From assembly GCA_030512295.1 (NCBI GenBank), contig JAULSR010000004.1, forward strand, positions 682,001-746,000: 64,000 nt of DNA, read 5' to 3'. Positions 47,606-58,626 of the stretch are shown here, in pieces. Every line of letters starts with the position of its first letter. Within the stretch, counting starts at the first letter, position 1. The DNA is from Bombardia bombarda. Its lineage: Eukaryota > Ascomycota > Sordariomycetes > Sordariales > Lasiosphaeriaceae. The position numbers were made by a program, and so were the translations under genes. The notes below the pieces were generated by a model that saw only the letters and a list, made by a program, of their open reading frames with translations, did not search any database and was not told where the DNA came from.

Positions 47606-49945
47606 TGCTTCGGTGGTGGTGGCCCAGTGATTTGCTTGGTCTGGTGCTATACTATCGCAATTCGCAAAGCCCGATCTTGCAGGCGTGAGCCGACTTACTA
47701 GACTTGACAGTGCGGCGCGGTGGCTGATTGGATGTGGGGGTCAAGAATAAGGGACCGCTCGATGTCTGGCCGCCAAATGGACACACGACGGCTGCAAAAC
47801 AGCCTTTGATCTGCCTCGTCGACAGGCGGGAAGAAACAAGTCGCAACGGACAAGACTGGCACTTGGAGGTTCGGCTTAGTTTATGCAGGAGAGATGACGG
47901 CCTCTTGTGAGAGGATGAAGTGCGGTGCGGGTAGGGGACCGACCACCTTTGACCGAACAGTCCAGAGGCGAACTTCGACTCGGCAATTAGCGGGCGAGCG
48001 AAGTCGACTGGGGGGTGCAGCCGCGCACACCAAGCAAGCACCAACACGAGCCGGGCGCGATAAGGTTAGGTAATTGTAGGGGTCGTAGTCTGAGTACTGC
48101 GTAGAGTCGCAAAGTCGCCGGTAGTGGCCTGTCCGGGGGTGCAACCGACCTATGCTGGCGTTGTAGACTGGAGGGTGGGAAGGTGAAGAACAGAGAAAGC
48201 AAAAGACTGTCAAGGACAAATGCGAAAAGCGACGGTGTAGATTATTATTGCCCGCTAGTTATCATGCCGCTCTTCTTATTAGGAGTGGGCACCGAGGCAC
48301 CCAAATTACCGTTGAAGTCTGGCCGACCACATGGAGCGAGATGTTGCAGGGAACCCGAGTCGGGGAGGGGGAAATGGGGAGATAGGGCCCATCAATTTTG
48401 GATCCAAACGACAAGATCGCTGGGCAAGGCAAAGAGCGGTGGGGACCACATGGAAGCTGGAGGAGGGAAGCCATCCATTCGGTTCCAGGTTGGGAGCCCG
48501 AGAAGAGAGAACCGCCTTGCTGCAACGGAGGTACAGTCTCGAGAGTCGCGCGAGACGGTCAGACAAGTCAAGTTCACCCTCCTTCGGGCGACTCCTCCCC
48601 TCTTGATGGAAGCAGTGGAAGGAAGGCGCATCCGCTCAACAAGACCATGTCCCTGGCACCTTCCGCCTACGAGTAATGCAGGCACAGGGTTTTGGAGATA
48701 GCGACCTGGGCTACGGGCAGATGGAGAGCAGATGGGTCCCGTCTTTTTCTTTCACCTCTTTGCCCGTCAGCAATCCGGCATCCTTTCACATCCCAAGAGT
48801 TTCCTCGGGTTCCATTATTCTTGTTCGCCCAGCCGAGCCAGCCACTGAGCTTATTATGGGTGTGCTGTGTAACATTTGGGTGAACCCGGGCTGCTGGCTT
48901 ATCATCTGAAGCACACCTATCCGGGCTGGCAGCCGATAACGAGCCAAAGCGCGGCTCCTGTTGGATGATGACATGGCCAGAGGCGGGAGAGGGGTGCTCG
49001 AGCGTTGCAAAGCCACGGTGTGGTGTAGGTTTGCTCCGTGCTCGGAAACGACTTGCTCTCCAGCGCACACTACCCTGACGTTCCATTGTTGCATGCACCT
49101 TAGATTGACCCTTGCAAGTTGACGGTCGAGACTGAAGACAGCGGGCCGCCCTCGCGCTCCTTTGGCAGAGGTACATGATTTCGACGAAAGCCACGCCCCG
49201 CCTTTTTGTTTGTTGGAAAGTCAGGTCTCATCGGCGATAGTACAGTACTGTGTATGCACATGCCCATATGCTCAACCGGCGACATATCCTGTGTCAGGTG
49301 GCTGGTTCGTTTGATTTGATCAACATATTGTGGAAATCAAACAGCCGAGTCATTGATGTGTGATAACGAGTTGCGAACTACCGGCTATGTCTCGCCGACT
49401 TAGTAGAGCCGCAAGCCCACTATGCTGGAATATGTGAGCAGGTCTCAAGCGTCGCATAGACGCCATAATTAGTGTGTGGCCTGGGCTTGTCCTGGGCTGT
49501 CGCTGAGCCACTGGCCGCCGGGGCGGTGTTTCGCCGACGCCCGACATGCCGCGGTTGGGGGCTTCGTAGGGGCAAGGCAAAGACGGTGTATGGAGATTCC
49601 CGCCGCGACTGGTGGTTTCCAAACGACCACATCACCAATCTAGGCAGCGGGCTATCTGTCGTCAACGCATCAACGCATCCATCCATCCATCCCTGTTATC
49701 AGAGCATCAGAGAATCCACCGGGCATTCATCAACGACTCCGCACGGAACGCCCGACTCGATTAATCAAGCATTTCGCCATCGTCAAACGGCCCCCCTGTT
49801 GCAACCAAGAACTCCACAATCTGGGGCATTCGCGCGTCAGCATCGAGCAATCAACGAACACCCCGCCAAACACCACCCACCCCCTATCGTCACCTTCAGC
49901 TCCCTCAGCATCGCCTTCGCCCCCCAAAGGCCCGCATCCGGCATC
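47606..49945. other. Divergent intergenic region (FYVE / YKT6)
   Basis: About 2.3 kb with promoters for both genes. No coding frame is supported. A CATCCATCCATCCATCC repeat lies at about 49676-49692. Confidence 0.5.
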
Positions 49946-50735
49946 ATGAAGCTATACTACATCGGAGCAAGTACCCTGCCTCATGGACGGCGGTCGGTCG
50001 CTGCTGGTGGCTAACTGGGTACTCTGTAGATCCTCAACAACACCCAGAAGCCTGCGCTGCAGCTATGCGCCGAATACGAACTGAGCGAGTTCTCGAGGTT
50101 CACCAGAAATGAATATGGAAACTTCATGACCATGATCAGCAAGACGGTGGCCGAGCGGACAAAGCCCGGACAGAGGCAGAGTGTCGAGGAGCAGGGTGCG
50201 TTTTCATGATTTATGTTATCACGACGTGGCGTGCGTGCCGGGCTCACCAAGAAGCTAGACTATGTCGTTCACTGCTACGCCCGCTCCGAAGGTGTCGCCG
50301 GTGTCATCATCACCAAGGACTATCCCCATATCGCGGCGCATAGCGTTCTCTCCAAGCTCATGGATCAGTTCCTCTCCGAAAAGCCGATGGCGACGATAAC
50401 AAGCGCCGTCACCGACAACTCAGTTTCGTACCCTCCGCTAGCAGAGTTCATCAAGACGTACCAAGATCCAAACCAGGCCAGCAGCATCTCAAAGATCCAG
50501 CAAGAGCTTGACGAGACCAAGATTATTCTGCACAAGGCAATCGACAGCGTATGCTCGAATCTACCCCCCTCACATCGTAGGCGGACAAGTATGCTAACGC
50601 ATAGCCCATAAATAGGTCCTACAACGTGGCGAAAAGCTGGACGACCTGGTTGCAAAGAGCTCCGACTTGAGCTCACAGAGCAAGATGTTCTACAAGAGCG
50701 CCAAGAAACAGAACTCGTGCTGCCTCGTCATGTAG
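49946..50735 (+). CDS. YKT6: Longin R-SNARE YKT6
   Basis: Four exons: 49946-49966, 50030-50195, 50259-50548 and 50616-50735; 198 aa, exactly the family length. The start reads MKLYYIG-ILNNTQKPALQL, then EFSRFTRNEYGNFMTMISK and DYVVHCYARSEGVAGVIITK (longin domain). The R-SNARE motif follows (about residues 138-190, ISKIQQELDETKIILHKAID, then VLQRGEKLDDLVAKSSDLSS). The C-terminus is NSCCLVM, with the two Cys for palmitoylation and farnesylation typical of YKT6. The protein acts in several fusion steps of ER-Golgi, vacuole and autophagy. The first intron must be GC-AG: GGA|GCAAGT...TGTAG|ATC is the only junction that joins conserved exon 1 and 2 in phase. Confidence 0.95.
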
Positions 50736-53700
50736 GGACCCAGTGACACAACCCCTGAAGCCAGCAGCTTTGGCACTTGAGCGCCGTATTCTTCACTTCG
50801 GTATTCCATATAATCGGAGCTGAGACCCACGAGCAACGGTACCCCAAGCCCCATTCGATCCAGCTTCTTCTTATGCTTGTGCATTCGGCCAACACTACAT
50901 TCTGGTAACAAGCACAACCTTCTTTTTGCGAGTTATGGAAAGAATCTTGTCTTTTGTCGTGGTTCTTCCCAATAGCGGATCTGTTTCCTAATAATTATCA
51001 AGCACCGACAATATCCGGTAATCCCGCCTTCGGTTCAAGGCGGCATGCAGCTCCGCAGCCCCCGTTAGATTTCCCTTTCGCCACCTCCAAGCTCTTCAGA
51101 CACCAGGTCATGTCAGGCTACAAGGGCGTGCGCAGAGATACATCTTGCCCGCCACCACGGTTTCGCCTGAAATTTGGGAACGGGAATAATAGGGTATGGT
51201 ACTTGTGGTAAACCTCTGAGACAGAAATAGGAGATGCGGGAAGTAGTGGGTCGGAGAGTGCACGCATCTTTTCTGCAGGACATACAGATGCTAATGCTAG
51301 CCCGGCGGAGGCTTTGGTTAAGACAAATGAAAATACCCTCTAAACCTTGGCTTGTACATACTCACTCTAAGACTGCACGACCATTTTTCGAGGATGCTCG
51401 CAGAGGAATAAGCACAACTTGAGACCGGTTCGGGAGAGCGTCCGGTATGAACCCTGTGTTAGTAGTAGTCGAGCTCCCCAATTCATTATATCGACCTTGT
51501 GATCTGAGATAAACCAAAGGATTTGAAGAGCGGTACACTGATAGGTTAACCGTTACGAAGTATTACCATGTGCAAGTTGTGGAGACATATTCGTAAGGCA
51601 GACAGCCTCGTGCTAGGTAGGCGTACCGCGCTTACCACCGGGACCCCAACCCAGCCACAGGTGATTGACACGACTACAAAAATAAAGGTACCTATGAGCA
51701 CGTGCCAAGGACCCAGATTATGAGGGCGAAATAAAAGTCACATTTTCATTCCGAGTCCCCTTCCTCGCCAAACCCTCATTATGTCAACCATGGTTCTTGG
51801 TAATAAGATGGGGAAACCGCTGCTGAGGAAATGTACCATCAGCCAAGCCAAGCCCAGCCGATTTACCGTTTTCGACTAACCCAATGAGCCGCAGCCAATG
51901 AAAGTCAATCTCAAACCAGTCAAACCAGTCTCCCAGGACACTAAAACGATATCACCGTGGCGAGATGAGTTTGAGATCGCGATCTTAATTCATCTTTTGC
52001 GAGTGACTGCACTGACTGGTGAGGGGGAAGAGAGAGGGGGAAGTGGGGAGGAGTGGGAGTGGGAGTGGGGGTAGGAGGGGGAGGGGGAGGGGGAGGGGGT
52101 GCATGTTTGCCGCCTTCATTGCGTTCGTTCGTTTGCACTGTCGATGCGCTGAGGGAGGCGGCCTAAGCTGGGTCAAGGAAGCACACCTACAGATCCCTGT
52201 TCACTGGGTTGATGGTTGACTCCACTGGGTGACAGGCATAGGGTACGTCAGTTGCTTAGTTGGGCCCAATTAAAGAATGAATTACTGTGTAAGAACAGAA
52301 TCATCGGGAGGCAGACTCGGAGGCAGCCTCGACAGCCTGGCGGTGGGTGTGAAGTTGATTGAGAATCTTAAGACAGACGAATAAGAAATCATGAAACAAA
52401 GAAAGAAGGGAGACACAACATAAAGACAAGACGGCAAACCAGGACGCAGAGAGAAAAGGAAATATAGTTTGATTAGAGAAAGAGATGCTTTGATTGGCTT
52501 AAGCTTGAAGGGATGTTATCGCTGGGCTATGATTCGCTGGTTAGCTAGCCAATATGATGTCGCACTACTGAGCTGCACTGCTGAGGTGCACTTTCCATGC
52601 TGCACACTCACTGACTGGCTGACTGACCGCAACTTTCCCCAAGTCGTCTCGTCCTATCCCCTTCATGCCCATCCGATGCTGTGCATGATTACCTACCTCG
52701 AGCCTACATACAGGTCCGAAGCAGCCCCGGAAGTTGGAACTATGCCCTTGGCTGAGGATGGATGGGTCCGGCTCCGGGTGCCTGCCTGGCCGCTGCCGGA
52801 TGGCATCCAACGCCAACGTCCCCGGTCTAACCAGATGTTGTGCCTTAGTGTGCATTACATCACCAACCTTGAACACACACACACACGGGTCGAGAAGCAT
52901 CTCGATTGTGATTCGACTAACAGAAGGAAAGGTTGATCGACATTATCCCCATTTATTTTCCGTCTTGTTCAATCATGTTTCGTACACAGTAACAAATAAC
53001 CCCTTATCCGAATCTCAAAAGAAGAATCAAATCAGGCACCCAGAAAAGTCTTTGACGTTGACCTATCCACTGATCATCGTTGTGCCCCTTGTCTCACCCT
53101 CCCGCAAACGGCAATGAGGCACGAGTGTGGTGGGGGTTTACTACTGTGTCGGGGGCGGTTCGGGGGTTTGTCTGATATCATCTATGGATGGGTTTTTGTT
53201 CATCACGTCCGTGAACATCATCTCGTCACCGAGGGTTCTTTTGGGACTATTCTGTTTGTTGATCAATTATCAATTTCTGACATCTGTTAGTGCTGTTGAT
53301 TTCAAGATGTGCGCGATTTTTGAAGGGCTTGCTGTCATTATTCTTACGTCATGGAGGTATGAAAAGTAGATCATTGTAAGTTTGCTGTCGGCAAAGGGAG
53401 GGGAAGATCGATGAGCCAAGTGTAAGTGAGTGATGCGAGAATACGTGTGTGGACGAGGCTATATGTCAATATATGTCAATGTGTAATAATTAGTGAGTTG
53501 TGATATTGTGAGCGAGATAAACTTTCTCATGAGCGGGTTGACCTCTGGCCACGGTGAGAATAGGGGTAAAAACAAGCTAATACGGCCATCACATGTCTGT
53601 TTACACGCATTTGACATTCAGAAAACCGCCCCTGGAAGAAACATGAAGACCTTATCTATTTTTAACAAGTGCCCAAAATATGCCGAAAATATGTCACTGA

Positions 53701-53811
53701 AAGTTGATGAGACAAGTACTCTACCGTTAGATAGAGTAAACGAGTCTTCTAAAATATACCCATCACCAATACCCGATTTATCCCCCAAAGTAAAGCCTCA
53801 ACACCAAACCC
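50736..53811. other. Long intergenic region, no gene seen
   Basis: About 3.1 kb between the 3' ends of YKT6 (+) and cnxABC (-). It holds a G-rich tract at 52021-52100 and TAGGTA patches near 51615 and 52690. The open frames are short and not protein-like. Confidence 0.5.
52021..52100. repeat. G-rich low-complexity tract
   Basis: Many runs of three to five G separated by single A or T, on the plus strand. It is a good G-quadruplex candidate. Confidence 0.85.
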
Positions 53812-54312
53812 CTAATCAGTATCAGGCATCCCCTCAGCCCACCGCCCACTCTTCCCCCCTCCTTCAACACAACCCTCAGCCCCTCCACTACCATCCCCTT
53901 ATCCACCGCCTTGCACATATCATACACCGTCAGCGCCGCCGCCGACGCCGCCGTCAACGCCTCCATCTCGACCCCCGTCTTGCCATCGCACGCCACCGTC
54001 GCCGTCACCTCCACCACATCACCTTCCCCCCCTTCTCCAGACTTGGGCGTAAGCTCAACACTCACATGGGTAATGGCAATCGGATGGCACAGGGGAATGA
54101 TGTCGGCGGTGCGCTTGGCGGCCATGATGCCGGCGACCCGCGCGACGCCGAGCACGTCGCCCTTCTTCATCTGGTTGTCACGGATCAGGGGGAGCACGTC
54201 CCGGGAGGAGAAGAGGACGGCGCACTTGGCCGTGGCGAGGCGGCGGGTGGGTGTCTTGTCGGCGATGGAGACCATGTGGGCGGTGCCGGAGGGGGAGACG
54301 TGGGTTAGTTTT

Positions 54313-54385
<73 letters not shown>

Positions 54386-56257
54386 CAGGCCGCTGCTGCT
54401 GATTATTCTTCTCGTCATAGCTGTTGTTGTCGTTGTGTCTGCTGGTGGTGGTTGAGAATAGACGCGGTTGGTGAGAGGATAGAGTTGGCATGAAAAAGGG
54501 GCCAGCCATCATGAGATCCGCTAAACGGGAGTTGTTTGGCAGGATGGGAGACGATAGCCCGACTTGATGGTGATGCCATTGCCTTGGTCGGGATATGGTC
54601 CTGATGTTGGCATGTTGCTGCTGCTGTTGTTGCTTATGTGACTTGGCGGCATCTACACAAACTCCCTTCCTTAGCATCCGGCCGTGCGCTTGATAAGTAG
54701 GTAAACAAACTAAATTTTCGCAATGAATAATACATCGTTATGCTTTGCTCTATTGTACGCCGATTCCCATGTATTTATTCGTCCGAAATAATCCCCCACA
54801 AAACTCCATCCAAATGCAGCACATATGACAGCAGAAAAGCAAAACGGGAAATGTATGAGAAAGAGATAGGAGAAGATAGAAAAACGCCGGTGTCACCCAC
54901 CAATCAATATCATGGGCCGATTCTTCATATGCTCCAGCTGGCCAATCCCAGCATGCTTCTCCTTCTTCCTCTTCACAGCCATGCCAATAACATTCAGAAG
55001 CTCCTCCGAATTGGGCGCCAGCATCTGCTGCGGGCGGTCCGCGGGCGAGAGGTGTTCCATCTCAGCCATAGCAGCCCGCTTCATGGCCTCAAACACCCCC
55101 TCGTCGATCGGCTCGCCGGCATTCACCTTGCGCAGGATATCCCTCAGCGACACCTCCGTGTTGCCAAACAGACACACCTTGAGGTTCCCGTCGCCCGTGA
55201 TGCGCAGCCTGTTGCACGTGCCGCAAAAGTTGTGCGTCATGCTCGTGATGAAGCCCACCTTGCCGACGAAGCCCGGCACCTGGTACGTCTTGCTCGTGTC
55301 GTTCTTGTGGCCCAGCACGTTCTGCACGGCAGGATACTTGGCGCGGATCACGTCCAGCATCTCCTGGTAGCTAAACATCTTGCCCTTGCTCCACTTGTTG
55401 CCGCCAAAGGGCATGTACTCGATGAAGCGCACCTCGACGTCTTTCTCGCGCGTCAGCTCCACAAACGGGAGGATCTCAGCGTCGTTGAGCCCCCGCATGA
55501 CGACGCAGTTGATCTTGAACTTGATGCCGGCGCCGGCGCGGTTCAGCTCAAAGATGCGGTCGATGCTCTTTTGCACGGCGGCGAACCCCGCGCGGCGCGT
55601 CATGATCTGGAACTGCCACGGGTCGAGCGTGTCGAGCGAGAGGTTGACGCCCGTCAGGCCGGCCTCGACCATGGTCTCGAGCTTGCGGTGCAGCGAGAGC
55701 CCATTGGTGGTCAGGCACAGCTCGCGCAGGCCGTGGGGCCGCAGGGCGCCGATCTGCTGCATCAGGGGCACGATGTCGCGGCGCACCGTCGGCTCGCCAC
55801 CCGTCAGCCGGATCTTGGTCACGCCCTGCGAGACGAAGAGGGACGAGAGCAGCACGATCTCGGGCGTGGTCAGGAGCTCGCGCGAGGGCGACAGCGGCAC
55901 GCCTTCTTCGGGCATGCAGTAGACGCAGCGCAAGTTGCATCGCTCTGTTACCGAGATGCGCAGGTAGTCGTGCTGGCGCTGGAAGCCGTCTGTGAGGAAG
56001 TCGGAGAAGGGCTTGGCATCTCTGAGGAGGTCCTTTCGGGATGGGGATGATGGTGTTTGTGTTTGTGTTTGTGAGCCGGGGAGCAGGTCACCGTCGACAT
56101 GGCGGGCCGTTGTTTGGCTCTGAGTCAATGTTGCCGTTGCTGCTGTTGTGGCGATATGTCTCAGGCCGAAAGACGGGGGAGCCCTGGTCGTTGTTCGTAC
56201 CACCTGCAACGTTTTGGCCCCGAGACGTTGGGCAAAAGCGTGTGTAACCGGCGCCAT
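53812..56257 (-). CDS. cnxABC: Molybdenum cofactor biosynthesis CnxABC (MoaA-MoaC fusion)
   Basis: Exon 1 (56257-54901) encodes the MoaA half, a radical-SAM GTP 3',8-cyclase. Its first [4Fe-4S] cluster is CNLRCVYC (after DYLRISVTER) and the second is CGTCNRLRITGDGNLKVC. TKIRLTGGEPTVRRDI and LCLTTNGLSLHRKLE are also present. A mitochondrial-type Arg/Thr-rich leader precedes it. Exon 2 (54652-53812) encodes the MoaC half, cPMP synthase, with LTHVSPSGTAHMVSIADKTP, IIPLCHPIAITHVSVEL and KTGVEMEALTAASAAALTVY. Together they make cyclic pyranopterin monophosphate, the first step of molybdopterin. The preferred splice is ATTG|GTGGGT to GTGTAG|AT, giving MILI-DAAKSHK. The MoaC end reads GGKSGRWAEGMPDTD only if the G6 run (forward C6, 53854-53859) has one more base; total about 732 aa. 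The linker holds a 23-Asn run. Confidence 0.92.
54315..54383. repeat. (GTT)23 microsatellite encoding poly-Asn
   Basis: Perfect trinucleotide repeat. It is read as AAC on the minus strand within the cnxABC linker. Confidence 0.95.
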
Positions 56258-56916
56258 TTTCCAGGCGGGTCTGACAGATGAATAACGGGCAGTTGGGATG
56301 CCTTTAGCCAGAAATGAGGCTTAACATGATGTGGCGAAGGGGCGAGAAATGAAATATAGGCAACGGGCACCTATCTCATTTCTCATCAACAGTTGTTTGG
56401 AAAAGTTGTTCAAAATGGATCGGTGGTGAGTCAGCGTTATTAGTACCTGACTTCCAGGTTATCTTAGTGGCGACTGCCCGATCCCCTCAAGTTTATTCAA
56501 TGAAAAAAGGGCCCGTCGCCATTGCGGAGGACGGCGATAACCTGGCAGTTGCGAGTTGAAGCTCAGTAAGAGCCACCCAGCCAATGGCTAGCGAGGGAAG
56601 GCGCCGGCTTGGCTGCAGACTCCACGGAATTCCCGCGGGGTAGGTATCCAATGTCCCCAATTCTAGCAGCATTCGTACCTTCCTGGTTAGGCCGTGTGCG
56701 CGTATCCATCAATTACACTTCGTCCGCACACTTACAACCAATCCAACGCGTCAAGTTAACAAACACCTCCATAGCAACTCACTGCCGCGTTTTTGATGGA
56801 TATAATTCTGCAGAACGGGCAAGTGCAACAATAGTCCTTGATTACCAAGACCAAGACGCAGAAATACAAAGAGACGCAGAAGTACAAAGAGACGCAGAAG
56901 TACAAAGAGACGCAGG
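56258..56916. other. Divergent promoter region (cnxABC / WRAP73)
   Basis: Holds both promoters and the 18-bp tandem repeat at 56856-56915. No separate gene. Confidence 0.6.
56856..56915. repeat. 18-bp tandem repeat (3.3 copies) abutting a start codon
   Basis: Three copies of ACGCAGAA(A/G)TACAAAGAG, then a partial ACGCAG. One base later comes the ATG of the WD40 gene. Confidence 0.9.
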
Positions 56917-58626
56917 ATGCACTTTTCAGAATGCTTCAAGTGTGAGATGGCGCATGGCGACGACTGTTGTAAGTATTCTACTGTAAATAGCTGACCCACG
57001 TCTTTCTTAGCTTCGGCACACTGCCTCCCTAGTCCCGACGGCAGACACATCGCCACCCTGTACCCGTCCGTGATCAACGTCCGAGCCGTGCGCGGTCTCG
57101 ACGTCGTCCATGTTGTCAAGCTGCCCCAAGACTTCTCGGGCCCTATCCTCAGCTTCCAGTGGTCGCCTTCCTCCCGCCTGCTTCTTGTTGCTGGCCCAGA
57201 CCAGATCAGGGTTGCCTCTGCCCTCGAGGACGACGGCTTCCATGCCACCATCCGCAACCCCGTTGCCCCAGGCACCAAACCCATCTATGTCGGCTTCGGT
57301 GCTACTGACACCGAGGTCTGTATCATCTCCCCCTTTGGCCTGAAGTTTGCCGTCTTTGATCTCGCATCGTCCAAGGCCGTCGAGATTGCCAACCCAAAAT
57401 CCCTGCGGCCCTCGCCTGCGTCCAATGGCTTCTCCTTCCGCCCTGGGACGCGCCATCTGGCGCTGCTGACCAGGGCCGGTGGGAAGGACATGATCAGTCT
57501 GCACGACTTCCCCACCAGAGAGCTGCACAGGTCCTGGGCCCCTGACACCATCGATGCTCAGGGCTTAGTATGGAGCCCAGATGGGAGGTGGCTGGTCGTC
57601 TGGGAATCGCCCGCCCACGGGCACAAGCTCATGTTCTACACGGCCGATGGCTACCTTTTCAAGACGTGGCAAGGCCCCGCGAGCCCGCTTCTCGAAGATA
57701 GAGACTACGCTCTGGGCCCCGGTGTCAAGGCTGCACAGTCCTCTGCAGATGCCCGCTATCTGGCCGTTGGCGACTCCAGCAGGCGCATATCCATGTTCAC
57801 CATGGCCTCCGCCAGCGAGGTCATGTGGCTCCAGCACCCAAACAACCTTGTCCCAAAGGACACCATCCAGGTGGGCTGAATACGAAATACACCATAATAT
57901 ATGCTGTTGCTAAGTCAGCTCGGCTGATTTGATTTTGAATTTCGACAGGTTTGGCAAGAACGAATCGGCCTCTCCCAGACCGGGCCGTCCATTCACACCT
58001 TCTTGAGGACCACACAGGTCGTGTCTCCCCCGCCTCGACCGCAGGATAACAGCAACTCAGACTCGGCAGTAACTGGCTGCGCCTCCATCATTTTTGATCC
58101 GCTATCACCTCTTCTGGCCACCCGTCTCGAGGAGCATCCCAGCACGGTCTGGATCTGGGATGCCCAGGCCGCCGAGCTTCGTGCCGTGCTCCTCTTCCAC
58201 GGAAACATCGCCAGCTTGTCATGGCACCCAACTGTCCGCGAGACGCTCCTCATCAGATGTGAGGGGGACCAGTACAGCGGCATTGTCTTCGTGTGGGACC
58301 CTCTCTCTGAGGGCCCCCGCTCTGTTGACTTTGCACAGCGTTTTCCCGGTGCCAAGGCCGTTGGCAAGTGGCGCGCCATATGGCTTGGCCTCGATGCGTC
58401 TGATCCTCCCTCGCTATTTCTCTCCGACACGCATAACTACGTATTGGCGTCTCTTGCTGAACCTGATCAAGACGAGCTACCGTGGGGTTACCGCGGGAGT
58501 AGTAGTAATGTGCATGATGGTGATGATGGTGGCGCGAGACGAGAAGAATCGCCTTTGGAGCTTGTTCCAGCGGCAGAAGAGGATGATGGTAGTGAGCTTG
58601 AAGATACTTTTGTCTATAAACGGTAA
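56917..58626 (+). CDS. WRAP73: WD40 protein, WRAP73/WDR8-like
   Basis: Three exons: 56917-56968, 57011-57870 and 57949-58626; 529 aa. The introns are 42 and 78 nt. The N-terminus reads MHFSECFKCE, then HCLPSPDGRHIATLYPSVIN, matching the MxFSExFK opening and first blade of WRAP73. Further blades show FSGPILSFQWSPSSRLLLVA, GLVWSPDGRWLVVWESPAHG, then SPDGRW-type repeats and HGNIASLSWHPTVRETLLIR in the last exon. The protein family acts at spindle poles and the spindle pole body; the fission yeast and Aspergillus orthologues help microtubule anchoring and septation. The C-terminus is acidic. I base the orthology on the opening and overall order, so another WD40 family is possible but less likely. 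An in-frame stop lies upstream of the ATG at 56839, so the start is firm. Confidence 0.82.

Noticed and set aside
52469..52936. A 155-codon open frame after YKT6
   Set aside because: No known motif, no splice support and composition unlike the flanking genes.
54313..54385. CRISPR-like array
   Set aside because: It is a plain trinucleotide microsatellite without spacers.
53778..56257. Two separate genes, MoaC and MoaA
   Set aside because: The frames and splice sites fit one fused gene as in other filamentous ascomycetes, and no promoter-like gap lies between.
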